Translations under genes and position numbers: made by a program
Notes under the pieces: generated by a model
What the model saw: only the letters and a program-made list of their open reading frames with translations
Told to the model about the DNA's origin: nothing
Database searches by the model: none
Shown here: positions 15,313 to 22,991 of the stretch, in pieces
How positions within the stretch are numbered: the first letter of the stretch is position 1
Layout of the letters: every line of letters starts with the position of its first letter
Assembly (NCBI GenBank): GCA_019416395.1
Contig: DXXH01000017.1
Span: forward strand, 1-32,125
Direction of reading: 5' to 3'
Length of the DNA stretch: 32,125 nt
Source: Clostridiales bacterium
GTDB taxonomy: Bacteria; Bacillota; Clostridia; Oscillospirales; Acutalibacteraceae

Positions 15313-15349
15313 AGAAAAGGGGCTGCCACAGACGTGGAGCCCCTTTTCT
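15313..15349 (+). terminator. Strong, near-bidirectional terminator after the SleB-like gene
   Basis: AGAAAAGGGGCT (15313-15324) pairs with AGCCCCTTTTCT (15338-15349), extended by CCAC/GTGG inside with an AGAC loop. The TTTTCT end serves the plus strand. Confidence 0.9.
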
Positions 15350-15420
15350 CGCAGAGGCGGAACCCGCCGGCTGTTTGTCAAGTTGCCATGCAAAGCCTAC
15401 TTTTACCATGAAAACGTAAC

Positions 15421-15465
15421 AAAAAAGAACTCTATCCTGGGAAACCCCGGTATAGAGTTCTTTTT
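15421..15465 (-). terminator. Terminator after tRNA-Leu, usable in both directions
   Basis: GAACTCTAT (15427-15435) pairs with ATAGAGTTC (15452-15460), enclosing a CTGG/CCGG inner stem. On the minus strand six Ts follow (15426-15421). On the plus strand five follow (15461-15465). Confidence 0.92.
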
Positions 15466-15548
15466 GGTGCGCGAGACGGGACTTGAACCCGTACGTCGAA
15501 GACACACGCACCTCAAACGTGCCTGTCTGCCAGTTCCAGCACTCGCGC
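15465..15548 (-). tRNA. tRNA-Leu (anticodon GAG)
   Basis: This 84-nt tRNA has an acceptor stem GCGCGAG/CTCGCGC with discriminator A and encoded CCA. The D-loop is TGGAACTGGCAGACA. The anticodon stem CACGT/GCGTG encloses TTGAGGT, so the anticodon is GAG (Leu, CUC/CUU). A long variable arm GTGTCTTCGACGTAC and T-loop GGTTCAAGTCC are present, as expected for tRNA-Leu. A perfect promoter lies upstream and a strong terminator downstream, so it is transcribed alone. Confidence 0.95.
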
Positions 15549-15564
15549 ATAACCAACGTCGCAT

Positions 15565-15593
15565 ATTATATCATTCACGCTGCCGGTTGTCAA
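15565..15593 (-). promoter_or_regulatory. Perfect-consensus sigma-A promoter of tRNA-Leu
   Basis: TTGACA (15593-15588), exactly 17 bp, then TATAAT (15570-15565) lie on the minus strand, about 17 nt before the tRNA 5' end. Both hexamers are exact. Confidence 0.93.
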
Positions 15594-15620
15594 GAAAAGA
15601 ATGATGCCCTTTGGAAAAAA

Positions 15621-16274
15621 TTACTGGCAAAGCTTGAGAAAACTCTCAAAGATGGGCTGGCCGTCTACAGTATCCTGACGGCGCAGGGAAAAGGACATGC
15701 GCTCAGGGTGCCACTGCACGCCGTAAATCTTTTTTTTCGGCCATTCTACCGCTTCAATAACCCCGTCTGCTTGGCAGCGGGCAGCTACATGCAAGCCGGG
15801 CGCCAAACGACCCAGTGCCTGATGGTGGGCGCTGTTGACGGAAAATTTCTGGCCATAGAGGGGATAGAGAAAGCTTTCCTCTTCTGCTACGACAAGATGG
15901 GTCCTGTCACCGATAACGGAATCGTGCCGGTGGTCCGCCGCAGTGGGAATGTCCTGAATCAAGTCTCCGCCCAGTGCTACATTGATCATTTGTATCCCGC
16001 GGCAGATGCCCAGAATCGGTTTGCCCCAGGCAGAAAAATCAGAAACAAGCTGCAATTCCGCGGCGTCTCGTTGTAAATCTGGAGCTTCGCTTCCAGCGCT
16101 GATCTGACCATACCGAGCTGGGTCGATGTCTCCGCCCCCTGGCAGGAGCAATCCATCGCAGTCTTTTGCTTGAGAAAGCTCCAGACTGAAAATGCCAGCG
16201 GCTCCGCAGCCTTCTAGGGCGTTGGCGTAGTTGGCCATGTTTTCCCGGTTGCCGTAAACAAAAATTTTTATCAT
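15621..16274 (-). CDS. Gamma-glutamyl-gamma-aminobutyrate hydrolase-like class I glutamine amidotransferase (C26)
   Basis: This protein has 217 residues from the ATG at 16274 (AGAGGGATT upstream). The frame is open further upstream but that part has no homology-like sequence. The C26/PuuD signature is present: DGLLLPGGGDIDPARYG, the nucleophile loop PILGICRGIQMINVALGG (Cys), SVNSAHHQALGRLAPGL and the YGVQWHPERM motif with the catalytic His-Glu pair. Family members hydrolyse gamma-glutamyl amides such as gamma-glutamyl-GABA. The true substrate is not known. It is divergent from the carboxypeptidase gene. Confidence 0.87.
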   Translation of the reverse strand: MIKIFVYGNRENMANYANALEGCGAAGIFSLELSQAKDCDGLLLPGGGDIDPARYGQISAGSEAPDLQRDAAELQLVSDFSAWGKPILGICRGIQMINVALGGDLIQDIPTAADHRHDSVIGDRTHLVVAEEESFLYPLYGQKFSVNSAHHQALGRLAPGLHVAARCQADGVIEAVEWPKKKIYGVQWHPERMSFSLRRQDTVDGQPIFESFLKLCQ

Positions 16275-16439
16275 ATCCCAATCCCTCTTTTCTGGAAATA
16301 AGTTGATATAGACATTTTCTTTATGGGATCTGTGCTCTTGTAAAGCGTGGCTTTTTATTTCCACTTCCAGGAAAAACCACACTTTATTAACTATGCGCCT
16401 TTTGGGGAAAATAATCAAGAGCTTTTTAGGAGGGATGGT

Positions 16440-17186
16440 ATGGACAATCAGGTGTCGTCAAAGGGAGTGGCTATAGCTGTAATTGCGCTAGGAGTTGGCG
16501 TGTCCTTGCTCTGTGATATTGGTGGAAGCGCTGCAAACCGACAAATTGTGGAAAGGGTGATCCAGGAAGAAACTTTGGCCAACGCGCTTCCGGAACAAGA
16601 ATTGTTTGTGGGATACGAACAGCTTTCGGATCCTTTGTGCGTGATGGTCAATGGAGAAGTGGCCCTGCCGGAGGACTGGGGATTTATCCCTTTTCTCGTA
16701 GACGATGAAGTGGTGGACCGGCGTATGGCAGAGGATCTTTCCAGCATGATGCAGGCGGCAGCCGAAGATAATGTGTGGTTGTGGGTAGCCTCAGGCTACC
16801 GGAGCAGGGAACGCCAGCAGTGGATATTGGAAACGGCCATAGAGAACTACCGGCAGGCTGGAATGGGGGAGAAGGAAGCGGAAACAGAGGCTTTGAAGAC
16901 CATTGCCCTTCCGGGACACAGTGAGCATGAAACAGGACTGGCCATCGATTTTAATCAGGTTAGCGGAGACTTCGCAGAAACAGAGGCGTACCGCTGGCTT
17001 CAGGAGCATGGAACGGAGTATGGATTTGTCCAGCGGTACCGGGCAGAGAAAGTTTCCATCACCGGGGTGGAAGAAGAGAGCTGGCATTACCGCTATGTGG
17101 GAAAGAAAGCGGCTCAGGAAATGAAACGCCTGGATCAGTGCTTGGAAGAATATGTGCTTTACCGAAAAGCTATGGAAGAGAAATAA
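16440..17186 (+). CDS. D-alanyl-D-alanine carboxypeptidase, VanY/M15B type, membrane-anchored or secreted
   Basis: This protein has 248 residues from the ATG at 16440 (AGGAGGGATGGT upstream). One hydrophobic segment at about residues 9-26 serves as a signal or anchor, followed by a short exported linker. The M15B zinc peptidase core shows ASGYRSRERQQWI, LPGHSEHETGLAIDF (zinc His and Asp) and EESWHYRYVG (catalytic Glu and zinc His). It trims D-Ala from peptidoglycan precursors. No van-type resistance genes are nearby, so a housekeeping role is likelier than vancomycin resistance. Confidence 0.9.
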   Translation: MDNQVSSKGVAIAVIALGVGVSLLCDIGGSAANRQIVERVIQEETLANALPEQELFVGYEQLSDPLCVMVNGEVALPEDWGFIPFLVDDEVVDRRMAEDLSSMMQAAAEDNVWLWVASGYRSRERQQWILETAIENYRQAGMGEKEAETEALKTIALPGHSEHETGLAIDFNQVSGDFAETEAYRWLQEHGTEYGFVQRYRAEKVSITGVEEESWHYRYVGKKAAQEMKRLDQCLEEYVLYRKAMEEK

Positions 17187-17216
17187 AAACCACGACTAGA
17201 TTTTTACCTCTTGTTA

Positions 17217-17246
17217 TTGCCAAACCACCACATAATGCGCTATAAT
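17217..17246 (+). promoter_or_regulatory. Sigma-A promoter of gltX-glnS
   Basis: TTGCCA (17217-17222), an 18-bp spacer and a perfect TATAAT (17241-17246) give a start near 17253 and a leader of about 120 nt. Confidence 0.75.
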
Positions 17247-17262
17247 AGCTTTCATTAAGAAA

Positions 17263-17368
17263 TGACCCGAAGCCCGGTGGGCTTACGGCGGCTTCCAAAC
17301 TTTATGGAATGTTCCATGAGATGGAAGAAAACTCGCTGTCCCATGTTTGGGAAGCTGTAAGGAGAGGT
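17263..17368 (+). promoter_or_regulatory. Structured gltX leader
   Basis: AAGCCC/GGGCTT forms a six-pair hairpin. Further on, GCTTCCAAAC (17291-17300) is complementary to GTTTGGGAAGC (17345-17355, one extra G) and encloses the palindrome ATGGAATGTTCCAT. The closing strand ends a few nt before the gltX ribosome site (AAGGAGAGG), so folding could control access. No T-box consensus is seen. Confidence 0.4.
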
Positions 17369-17373
17369 AGAAT

Positions 17374-18825
17374 ATGGCAATGGTCAGGACGAGATTTGCC
17401 CCCAGTCCCACGGGATTTATGCACGTGGGAAACCTGCGCACTGCGCTGTATGAATATCTGGTGGCCAAATCTCAAGGAGGGAAGTTTGTTCTCCGCATTG
17501 AGGATACAGACCGGGAGCGCTTGGTGGAAGGCGCGGAAAACGTGATCTATAAAACGTTGGAACAAGTGGGGCTGACCCATGACGAAGGCCCGGATATTGG
17601 CGGGGAATATGGTCCCTATGTGCAAAGCCAACGGAAGGACCTTTATAAACCTTACGCCGAACAGCTGGTCCGGGAAGGGAAGGCGTACTACTGTTTTTGT
17701 ACCAAAGAGCGTTTGGAATCCCTGCACAATGAGGAGGGAATCGGCGGTTATGACCGGCATTGCCGGGATCTGCCCGAAGAGGAAGTACGCCGCTTGCTGG
17801 ATGCGGGGACTCCTTATGTGATCCGGCAGAAGATCCCCCTCACTGGTTCCACTACATTTGAAGACGCGGTTTTTGGGTCCATTACCATCGAGAACAAGGA
17901 AATTGAGGACCAGGTGCTTTTGAAGGCCGACGGATATCCCACCTACAATTTCGCCAATGTGATCGACGATCATCTGATGCACATTACCCATGTGGTGCGT
18001 GGCTGCGAGTATCTGACTTCTACGCCCAAGTACAATCTGCTGTACGAGGCTTTTGGCTGGGAGATCCCGACGTACGTGCACTTGCCCTTGATCATGGGCA
18101 AGAACGAAGACGGCAGCGTGTCCAAGCTTTCCAAGCGTCATGGGTCCACCAGCTTTGAAGGGCTGATGGAAGAAGGGTATCTGGCCCCGGTGATCACCAA
18201 TTATATTGCCTTGTTGGGCTGGTGCCCCAAGGATAACCAGGAAATTTTCAGCCTGCCCGAATTGGTGAAAGCTTTTTCCATTGACGGTATCAGCAAATCT
18301 CCGGCGGTGTTCGACTATGACAAGCTGAACTGGTTCAACGGGGAATATATCAAAGCCATGAATCAGGAAGAGTTTACTTCCCACGCCATGCCCTACTATA
18401 AAGAGGTGTTTGGGGAAGAGGAAAAGCCCTGGGAAGTGCTCTATTCCATTTTGCCTGCGCGAATTTCCAAATTTACGGAGATCCCCCAGCTGCTCCATTT
18501 CTTTAAGGAGCTTGCCGACTATCCGGTGGATTTCTTTGTGAATAAAAAGAGTAAAACCAACCTGGAGAATTCCCCTCAAATGCTGGAAGCAGCCCTGGAG
18601 GCGCTGGAGCAGCTCCCCTCGTGGGAGCTTGACAAGATTCATGACTGCCTGATCCAGCTGGCGTCAAAGCTGGAAGTGAAAAATGGGACGCTGCTGTGGC
18701 CTGTGCGTATCGCTGCCGCAGGCGCTCTGGTGACTCCCGGAGGCGCAATGGAGATTTTGGCCTTGCTGGGCCGTGAGGAAGCTCTCCGCCGTTTGAGAGC
18801 GGGACTGGACAAATTGCGGGGATAA
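17374..18825 (+). CDS. gltX: Glutamyl-tRNA synthetase
   Basis: This class I synthetase charges tRNA-Glu. It has 483 residues, normal for bacteria. The HIGH-type motif is in FAPSPTGFMHVGNLRTALYEYL. FVLRIEDTDRERL and the zinc-region-like segment follow. The KMSKS-type loop is VSKLSKRHGSTS, and the C-terminal helical anticodon domain is complete. AAGGAGAGG lies six bases before the ATG. It is followed by glnS, and since a true GlnRS is present, this enzyme is probably the discriminating form, though sequence alone does not prove it. Confidence 0.96.
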   Translation: MAMVRTRFAPSPTGFMHVGNLRTALYEYLVAKSQGGKFVLRIEDTDRERLVEGAENVIYKTLEQVGLTHDEGPDIGGEYGPYVQSQRKDLYKPYAEQLVREGKAYYCFCTKERLESLHNEEGIGGYDRHCRDLPEEEVRRLLDAGTPYVIRQKIPLTGSTTFEDAVFGSITIENKEIEDQVLLKADGYPTYNFANVIDDHLMHITHVVRGCEYLTSTPKYNLLYEAFGWEIPTYVHLPLIMGKNEDGSVSKLSKRHGSTSFEGLMEEGYLAPVITNYIALLGWCPKDNQEIFSLPELVKAFSIDGISKSPAVFDYDKLNWFNGEYIKAMNQEEFTSHAMPYYKEVFGEEEKPWEVLYSILPARISKFTEIPQLLHFFKELADYPVDFFVNKKSKTNLENSPQMLEAALEALEQLPSWELDKIHDCLIQLASKLEVKNGTLLWPVRIAAAGALVTPGGAMEILALLGREEALRRLRAGLDKLRG

Positions 18826-18870
18826 ATTCCCTGTGAAAAAGTTGAAAACGTAATCCCTTAGAAAGGAACC

Positions 18871-18882
18871 GTGAATCGTATG
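18871..18882 (+). repeat. 12-bp direct repeat, left copy (at the glnS start)
   Basis: GTGAATCGTATG occurs here over the glnS start codon and again at 20571-20582 just after its stop. A 12-mer pair is not rare in 32 kb by chance. Only the placement is notable. Confidence 0.4.
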
Positions 18883-20568
18883 AGTGAAAAAGTGAATTTT
18901 GACGAGGTGGTTTCCACCAACTTTATCGACGAATTTGTGAAAGAGGATATGGCGCCCGGCGGCCGTACGGAAGGTATGCAGGTGCATACCCGTTTTCCAC
19001 CCGAGCCCAACGGCTATCTGCATATTGGCCACGCCAAAGCCATCTATGTGGATTTTGGAACCGCCCAGCGTTTTGGCGGTATCTGCAATCTGCGTATGGA
19101 TGATACCAATCCGTCCAAAGAAGACGTGGAATATGTGGACGCCATCAAAGAGGATATCCATTGGTTGGGCTACGATTGGGAAGACCGTTTCTATTACGCT
19201 TCCGATTATTTTGAAGATATGTATAAAGGCGCGGAAGAGCTGATTGAAAAAGGCCTGGCGTATGTGTGCGAGCTGACGCCTGAGCAGATGAAAGAAATGC
19301 GGGGAGATTTGACCACCCCGGCAACCAGTCCTTACCGTGACCGGCCCAAGGAAGAAAGCCTGGATTTGTTCCGCCGTATGCGGGCCGGGGAATTTGAAGA
19401 TGGGCGCATGACGCTGCGGGCGAAGATCGATTTGGCTTCCGGCAACTTCAATATGCGTGACCCGGTAATCTACCGGATCAATCATTCCAAGCATCATCGG
19501 ACGGGGAACAAGTGGTGCATTTATCCCATGTACGATTATGCCCACCCCTTTGAGGACGCAATGGAGTGCATTACCCATTCCCTGTGTACTTTGGAGTTTG
19601 AGGATCACCGTCCTTTCTACGATTGGGTGATTCAGAATGTGACTTTGCCTTCCAAACCCCGCCAGATCGAGTTTGCCCGGCTCGGCATCAACAATACGGT
19701 GATGAGCAAGCGGAAGCTGCGGGCTTTGGTGGAAGGCGGCTACGTGGACGGATGGGACGACCCCCGTATGCCCACCATTTGCGGCCTGCGCCGTCGCGGG
19801 TATACCCCTGCTTCCATTCGGAACTTCAGCGAGCGGAATGGCGTGTCGAAGGTGAATTCCACTGTGGAATACGCCTTTTTGGAGTATTGCTTGCGGGAAG
19901 ATTTGAATTTGAACGCCCGCCGTGCCATGGCGGTTCTGGATCCGGTAAAGCTGACCATTACCAATTATCCGGAAGACAAGACGGAATTGTTTGATGTGGA
20001 AAACAATCCCAACAAGCCAGAGGAAGGTACACGTCCTGTGAGTTTTTCCAGGACCGTGTATGTGGAGCGGGAAGATTTCCTGGAGAAACCAGTTCCCAAG
20101 TATAAGCGTCTGTATCCCGATGGACCGGAGTGCCGGCTGAAGGGCGCTTATCTGATCCGCTGCACCGGCTGTATCAAGGACGAAACCGGCAAAGTGACGG
20201 AAATTCTGGCGGAATACGATCCTGAAAGCAGCGGCGGCAATCCGGCGGACGGGCGGAAGGTAAAAGGCGCTACCATTCATTGGGTGAATGCTGCCGACGC
20301 TTTGGACGCTGAGATCCGGTTGTATGACAATCTGTTTACTGTGGCCAATCCGGACGAAGGGAACTTCCTGGACTATTTGAATCCGGATTCCTTGGCGGTG
20401 CTCCATGGCTGCAAGGTGGAGCGTGGGCTGGAAAACGCCAAACCAGGGGAAAGCTATCAGTTCCTGCGGCAGGGGTATTTCTGCGTGGATAATAAGGATA
20501 GCACACCGGGAGCGTTGGTGTTTAACCGTTCTGTGAAGCTGAAGGACAGCTTCAAGCCCGGCAACTAA
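18880..20568 (+). CDS. glnS: Glutaminyl-tRNA synthetase
   Basis: This class I synthetase charges tRNA-Gln directly. It has about 562 residues, the E. coli GlnRS length. The HIGH motif is in TRFPPEPNGYLHIGHAKAIYVDFG, LRMDDTNPSKEDVEYVD follows, the KMSKS loop is NNTVMSKRKLRALVEGG, and the C-terminal double beta-barrel anticodon domain is present (VSFSRTVYVEREDF onward). I prefer the ATG at 18880. A GTG at 18871 is in frame but too close to the AAAGGA site. It is less common in Firmicutes, which mostly use GatCAB. It lies 54 nt after gltX, in one operon. Confidence 0.95.
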   Translation: MSEKVNFDEVVSTNFIDEFVKEDMAPGGRTEGMQVHTRFPPEPNGYLHIGHAKAIYVDFGTAQRFGGICNLRMDDTNPSKEDVEYVDAIKEDIHWLGYDWEDRFYYASDYFEDMYKGAEELIEKGLAYVCELTPEQMKEMRGDLTTPATSPYRDRPKEESLDLFRRMRAGEFEDGRMTLRAKIDLASGNFNMRDPVIYRINHSKHHRTGNKWCIYPMYDYAHPFEDAMECITHSLCTLEFEDHRPFYDWVIQNVTLPSKPRQIEFARLGINNTVMSKRKLRALVEGGYVDGWDDPRMPTICGLRRRGYTPASIRNFSERNGVSKVNSTVEYAFLEYCLREDLNLNARRAMAVLDPVKLTITNYPEDKTELFDVENNPNKPEEGTRPVSFSRTVYVEREDFLEKPVPKYKRLYPDGPECRLKGAYLIRCTGCIKDETGKVTEILAEYDPESSGGNPADGRKVKGATIHWVNAADALDAEIRLYDNLFTVANPDEGNFLDYLNPDSLAVLHGCKVERGLENAKPGESYQFLRQGYFCVDNKDSTPGALVFNRSVKLKDSFKPGN

Positions 20569-20570
20569 AA

Positions 20571-20582
20571 GTGAATCGTATG
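20571..20582 (+). repeat. 12-bp direct repeat, right copy (after glnS)
   Basis: This is an exact copy of GTGAATCGTATG seen at 18871-18882. It lies between the glnS stop codon and its terminator. Confidence 0.4.
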
Positions 20583-20594
20583 CCTAAAGAAACG

Positions 20595-20633
20595 GCGGGG
20601 AGCTGACCTGGAAAGAGCGGCTCCCCGCTTTTT
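20595..20633 (+). terminator. Terminator of gltX-glnS
   Basis: GCGGGGAGC (20595-20603) pairs perfectly with GCTCCCCGC (20620-20628), followed by TTTTT. Confidence 0.9.
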
Positions 20634-20684
20634 ATGTCCAAATGAAATGGGAAGATATTAGCTCGGTCGTGAGAAAAAAATTAA

Positions 20685-20717
20685 TTGTCACCCTTTGCGG
20701 TAATGAGTAGTTGACAA
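20685..20717 (+). promoter_or_regulatory. Candidate BirA (biotin) operator
   Basis: TTGTCACCC (20685-20693), 15 bp, then AGTTGACAA (20709-20717) form a wide inverted repeat (7 of 9 positions symmetrical). BirA operators have the form TTGTNAACC-N14-16-GGTTNACAA. The right half overlaps the -35 of the birA promoter, and the operon carries birA itself and bioY, so autoregulation by biotin is likely. Confidence 0.65.
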
Positions 20718-20739
20718 TGAGCGACGGCGGTGATAAAGT
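20711..20739 (+). promoter_or_regulatory. Sigma-A promoter of birA-bioY
   Basis: An exact TTGACA (20711-20716), 17 bp, then TAAAGT (20734-20739). The -35 lies inside the right half of the candidate BirA operator. Confidence 0.75.
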
Positions 20740-20772
20740 AAAATCAACGCGCGTGAATTTAGGAGGGTATGT

Positions 20773-21771
20773 ATGGCGGTTACCGAAGATGTTTTGGAAT
20801 TGTTGGAAAACGCCGAAGGTCCTGTTTCCGGAGAAGAAATGGCGGAAAAGCTGGGTGTGAGCCGGAATTCCGTTTGGAAAGCGGTGGGCAAGTTGAAGGA
20901 AGCTGGGTATGAAATAGATGCGGGTACCAACCGCGGGTACCGGCTGGTATCTTCCGGCAACGTGTTGACGCCTCAGAGTGTCCGGCGGCTGCTTACCGGC
21001 CCGGCAAAAGGCTGCGCCATTGATGTGCGGGATTCTGTTACATCTACCAACACCGTGTTAAAGGCCATTGCGGAGCAGGGTGGTGCGGAAGGTATGGCGC
21101 TGATTGCCCAACAGCAAACCCAGGGGAAAGGGCGTTTAGGCAGGACATTTGTTTCTCCCAAGGGGACAGGATTGTATATCAGTGTGCTCTTGCGGCCAAA
21201 GTTTTCCGCAGAAGACTCTCTGTGCGTCACTACAGCTGCCGCGGTGGCTGTGGCGGAAGCCATCGATAGTGTTACCGGACAGCACGCCATGATCAAATGG
21301 GTGAATGACGTGTATTTAAAGGGCAGGAAGGTGTGCGGCATTTTGACAGAAGCCGCTGTGGATTTTGAAAATGGCGGGCTGCACTATGCCATTGTGGGAA
21401 TTGGCGTGAATATCCAAGAACCGCCGGGTGGATTTGCTCCGGAAATCCGGGACGTGGCAGGTGCTCTTTATCAGGGAGAGGTCCCGGCTGGAGTGCGTAC
21501 CCGTTTGGCTGCAGAGATTCTCAACCGGTTTTTTGGGTTCTACCAGAACTTGACCCAGCGGTCATTTATGGATGCTTACCGGGAGCGTTCCTTGCTAACG
21601 GGATTGGAAGTAACTTTCAACCAGGGCGATGATGTACGGGAAGGCTTGGTATTGGGAGTAGACGATGAAGCCCGTCTGCGAGTGCGTCTGCCCAGCGGGG
21701 AAGAAAAGCTGTTTTCTGCCGGGGAAGTGAATATCAAAAAGGATTTCCTGGAACAGCTGCGCCGTGATTAG
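20773..21771 (+). CDS. birA: Biotin-[acetyl-CoA carboxylase] ligase / biotin operon repressor
   Basis: This bifunctional protein of 332 residues attaches biotin to carboxylases and represses biotin genes. The N-terminal winged helix (GEEMAEKLGVSRNSVWKAVGKLKEAGYEI, about residues 20-48) shows it is the DNA-binding class. The ligase core has VTSTNTVLK, the biotinyl-AMP loop QGKGRLGRTFVSPKGTGLYISVLL, IKWVNDVYLKGRKVCGILTE and GIGVNI. A C-terminal SH3-like cap ends the protein. AGGAGG lies upstream of the ATG. It heads the operon with bioY behind a matching operator. Confidence 0.95.
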   Translation: MAVTEDVLELLENAEGPVSGEEMAEKLGVSRNSVWKAVGKLKEAGYEIDAGTNRGYRLVSSGNVLTPQSVRRLLTGPAKGCAIDVRDSVTSTNTVLKAIAEQGGAEGMALIAQQQTQGKGRLGRTFVSPKGTGLYISVLLRPKFSAEDSLCVTTAAAVAVAEAIDSVTGQHAMIKWVNDVYLKGRKVCGILTEAAVDFENGGLHYAIVGIGVNIQEPPGGFAPEIRDVAGALYQGEVPAGVRTRLAAEILNRFFGFYQNLTQRSFMDAYRERSLLTGLEVTFNQGDDVREGLVLGVDDEARLRVRLPSGEEKLFSAGEVNIKKDFLEQLRRD

Positions 21772-21810
21772 GATCTGGGAAGCCAAGGATTGAAAAAGGA
21801 GTGACATAAA

Positions 21811-22365
21811 ATGAGGATTCAATATAAGAACAAACTGCAAAAAATGGTGATGGTGGCAGTGTTCGCCGCGGTTATGGCTGTGCTGTCACAGATCTCCATT
21901 CCCTTGCCTACGGGTGTGCCCGTAACACTGCAAACTTTTGCGGTAGCCCTGTGCGGGTATGTGCTGGGGCTGGGAATGGGTGGCACAGCCCTGGCAGTTT
22001 ATTTGGCGCTGGGCGCGGTAGGGCTTCCTGTATTTGCTGGATTCGGGGGTGGCGTGGGCGCCTTTTTAGGCGTAACGGGCGGCTTCCTTTGGGGGTTCTT
22101 CGTGATGAGCCTGCTGTGCGGGCTGGGCGCCAGACAGACCCGGAAGTGGCTGGCGTTGTTGCTGGGTCTGGTTGGATTGCTTCTGTGCGATGTGTGCGGG
22201 GCAATTCAGTTTGCGTTGGTGATGTCCACCTCGTTGCCCCAGGCGTTTTTGATCGCTTGCTTGCCTTACCTGATCAAGGATATCGTGTCGGTTGTAATAG
22301 GGTACTTTGCGGCGCAGGCCATCTTGTACAGCCTGAAAAAGTCTAAGCTGGTGAGCGCCCTATGA
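21811..22365 (+). CDS. bioY: Biotin transporter BioY (ECF S-component)
   Basis: This integral membrane substrate-binding subunit for biotin has 184 residues with about six hydrophobic segments. The family N-terminus MVMVAVFAAVMAVLSQISIPLPTG is followed by PVTLQTFAVALCGYVLG, GAVGLPVFAGFGGGVGAFLGVTGGFLWGF and a C-terminal LIKDIVSVVIGYFAA. The EcfA/T energising genes are not in the window. AAAGGAG precedes the ATG. It is 39 nt after birA and overlaps the next gene by ATGA. Confidence 0.95.
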   Translation: MRIQYKNKLQKMVMVAVFAAVMAVLSQISIPLPTGVPVTLQTFAVALCGYVLGLGMGGTALAVYLALGAVGLPVFAGFGGGVGAFLGVTGGFLWGFFVMSLLCGLGARQTRKWLALLLGLVGLLLCDVCGAIQFALVMSTSLPQAFLIACLPYLIKDIVSVVIGYFAAQAILYSLKKSKLVSAL

Positions 22366-22769
22366 AACGGCTGCGAGGGCATCATCTGTTTTGCGGTACG
22401 CTGTTTCAGGGGCATGGATACGATGAAGCTTTTGCCAATCGGGTGGAAGACGTCTTGAGTCAGCTAGCTTCTGGTGAGAAAGTGGTTCTTTGCGCGGGAA
22501 GCGACGACTTTTGCGGTTCCTGTCCCCACCGAAGGGAAGAGAATGGCTGCGCGCTGGGTACGGAAGATGTTTCCCGGCGGGATCAAGCAGCTTTGAAAGC
22601 GGTAGGATTAGCTGTTGGACAAGAGCTGCGTCCGGCGCAGGTGGGCGAGCGGTTGCGCCAGGTGACGGAAGCGCAATGGGAGCAGGTTTGCGGAAACTGC
22701 CGCTGGCAAAAGGAAGGCCTGTGCTCCTGGAAGTTATTTCAAAAGCTGCGGCAGGAACGGTTTGTGTAA
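22362..22769 (+). CDS. DUF1284-domain protein, probable Cys-rich metal or Fe-S binder
   Basis: This small protein of 135 residues begins LRGHHLFCGTLFQGHGYDEAF, the DUF1284 N-terminal signature. It carries cysteine pairs DDFCGSCPHRREENGCALG and VCGNCRWQKEGLCSW. The arrangement suggests an iron-sulfur cluster or zinc, but no function is established. The ATG overlaps the bioY stop (ATGA), so it is translated with the biotin genes. A role in biotin use is unproven. Confidence 0.8.
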   Translation: MKRLRGHHLFCGTLFQGHGYDEAFANRVEDVLSQLASGEKVVLCAGSDDFCGSCPHRREENGCALGTEDVSRRDQAALKAVGLAVGQELRPAQVGERLRQVTEAQWEQVCGNCRWQKEGLCSWKLFQKLRQERFV

Positions 22770-22784
22770 TTTTTGGAGAAAGAG

Positions 22785-22818
22785 GCGGTTTCCGGGAAAA
22801 TCCGGGAGCCGCTTTTTT
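22785..22818 (+). terminator. Terminator of birA-bioY-DUF1284
   Basis: An 11-pair stem (GCGGTTTCCGG with CCGGGAGCCGC, two G-T wobbles) is followed by TTTTTT. Confidence 0.9.
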
Positions 22819-22835
22819 GTTTTTTGAAAATTCTC

Positions 22836-22864
22836 TTGCTTTCAGAAACTAAATATACTAAAAT
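22836..22864 (+). promoter_or_regulatory. Possible distal promoter upstream of rex
   Basis: TTGCTT (22836-22841), 17 bp, then TAAAAT (22859-22864). It is weaker than the proximal promoter. If used, the leader would include the inverted repeat at 22877-22926. Confidence 0.35.
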
Positions 22865-22876
22865 AAGGGTAAGTAA

Positions 22877-22926
22877 ATCTGGAAAACTGCTTAAATTTTA
22901 TGTCGTTTGGCAGTTCCTTTTCAGAT
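22877..22926 (+). repeat. Imperfect inverted repeat upstream of rex
   Basis: ATCTG...AACTGC (22877-22890) is complementary to GCAGTT...CAGAT (22910-22926), with a small asymmetric bulge and a 19-nt loop. No T-run follows. It could be an RNA stem or a protein site. No match to a known element was recognised. Confidence 0.4.
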
Positions 22927-22991
22927 GACTTAACCATCCTTTCCCGTGCTCTTTACAAAAGGGGCAAAATGTACAAATTAAATCGCTAACT

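Noticed and set aside
16440..17186. Vancomycin-resistance vanY
   Set aside because: The protein is M15B type, but there are no vanHAX, vanRS or vanZ neighbours. A cell-wall housekeeping role is likelier.
17312..17358. Short ORF just upstream of gltX (18 codons ending at the ribosome site)
   Set aside because: No ribosome site precedes it, and Glu codons are not enriched. The RNA stem is a simpler reading.
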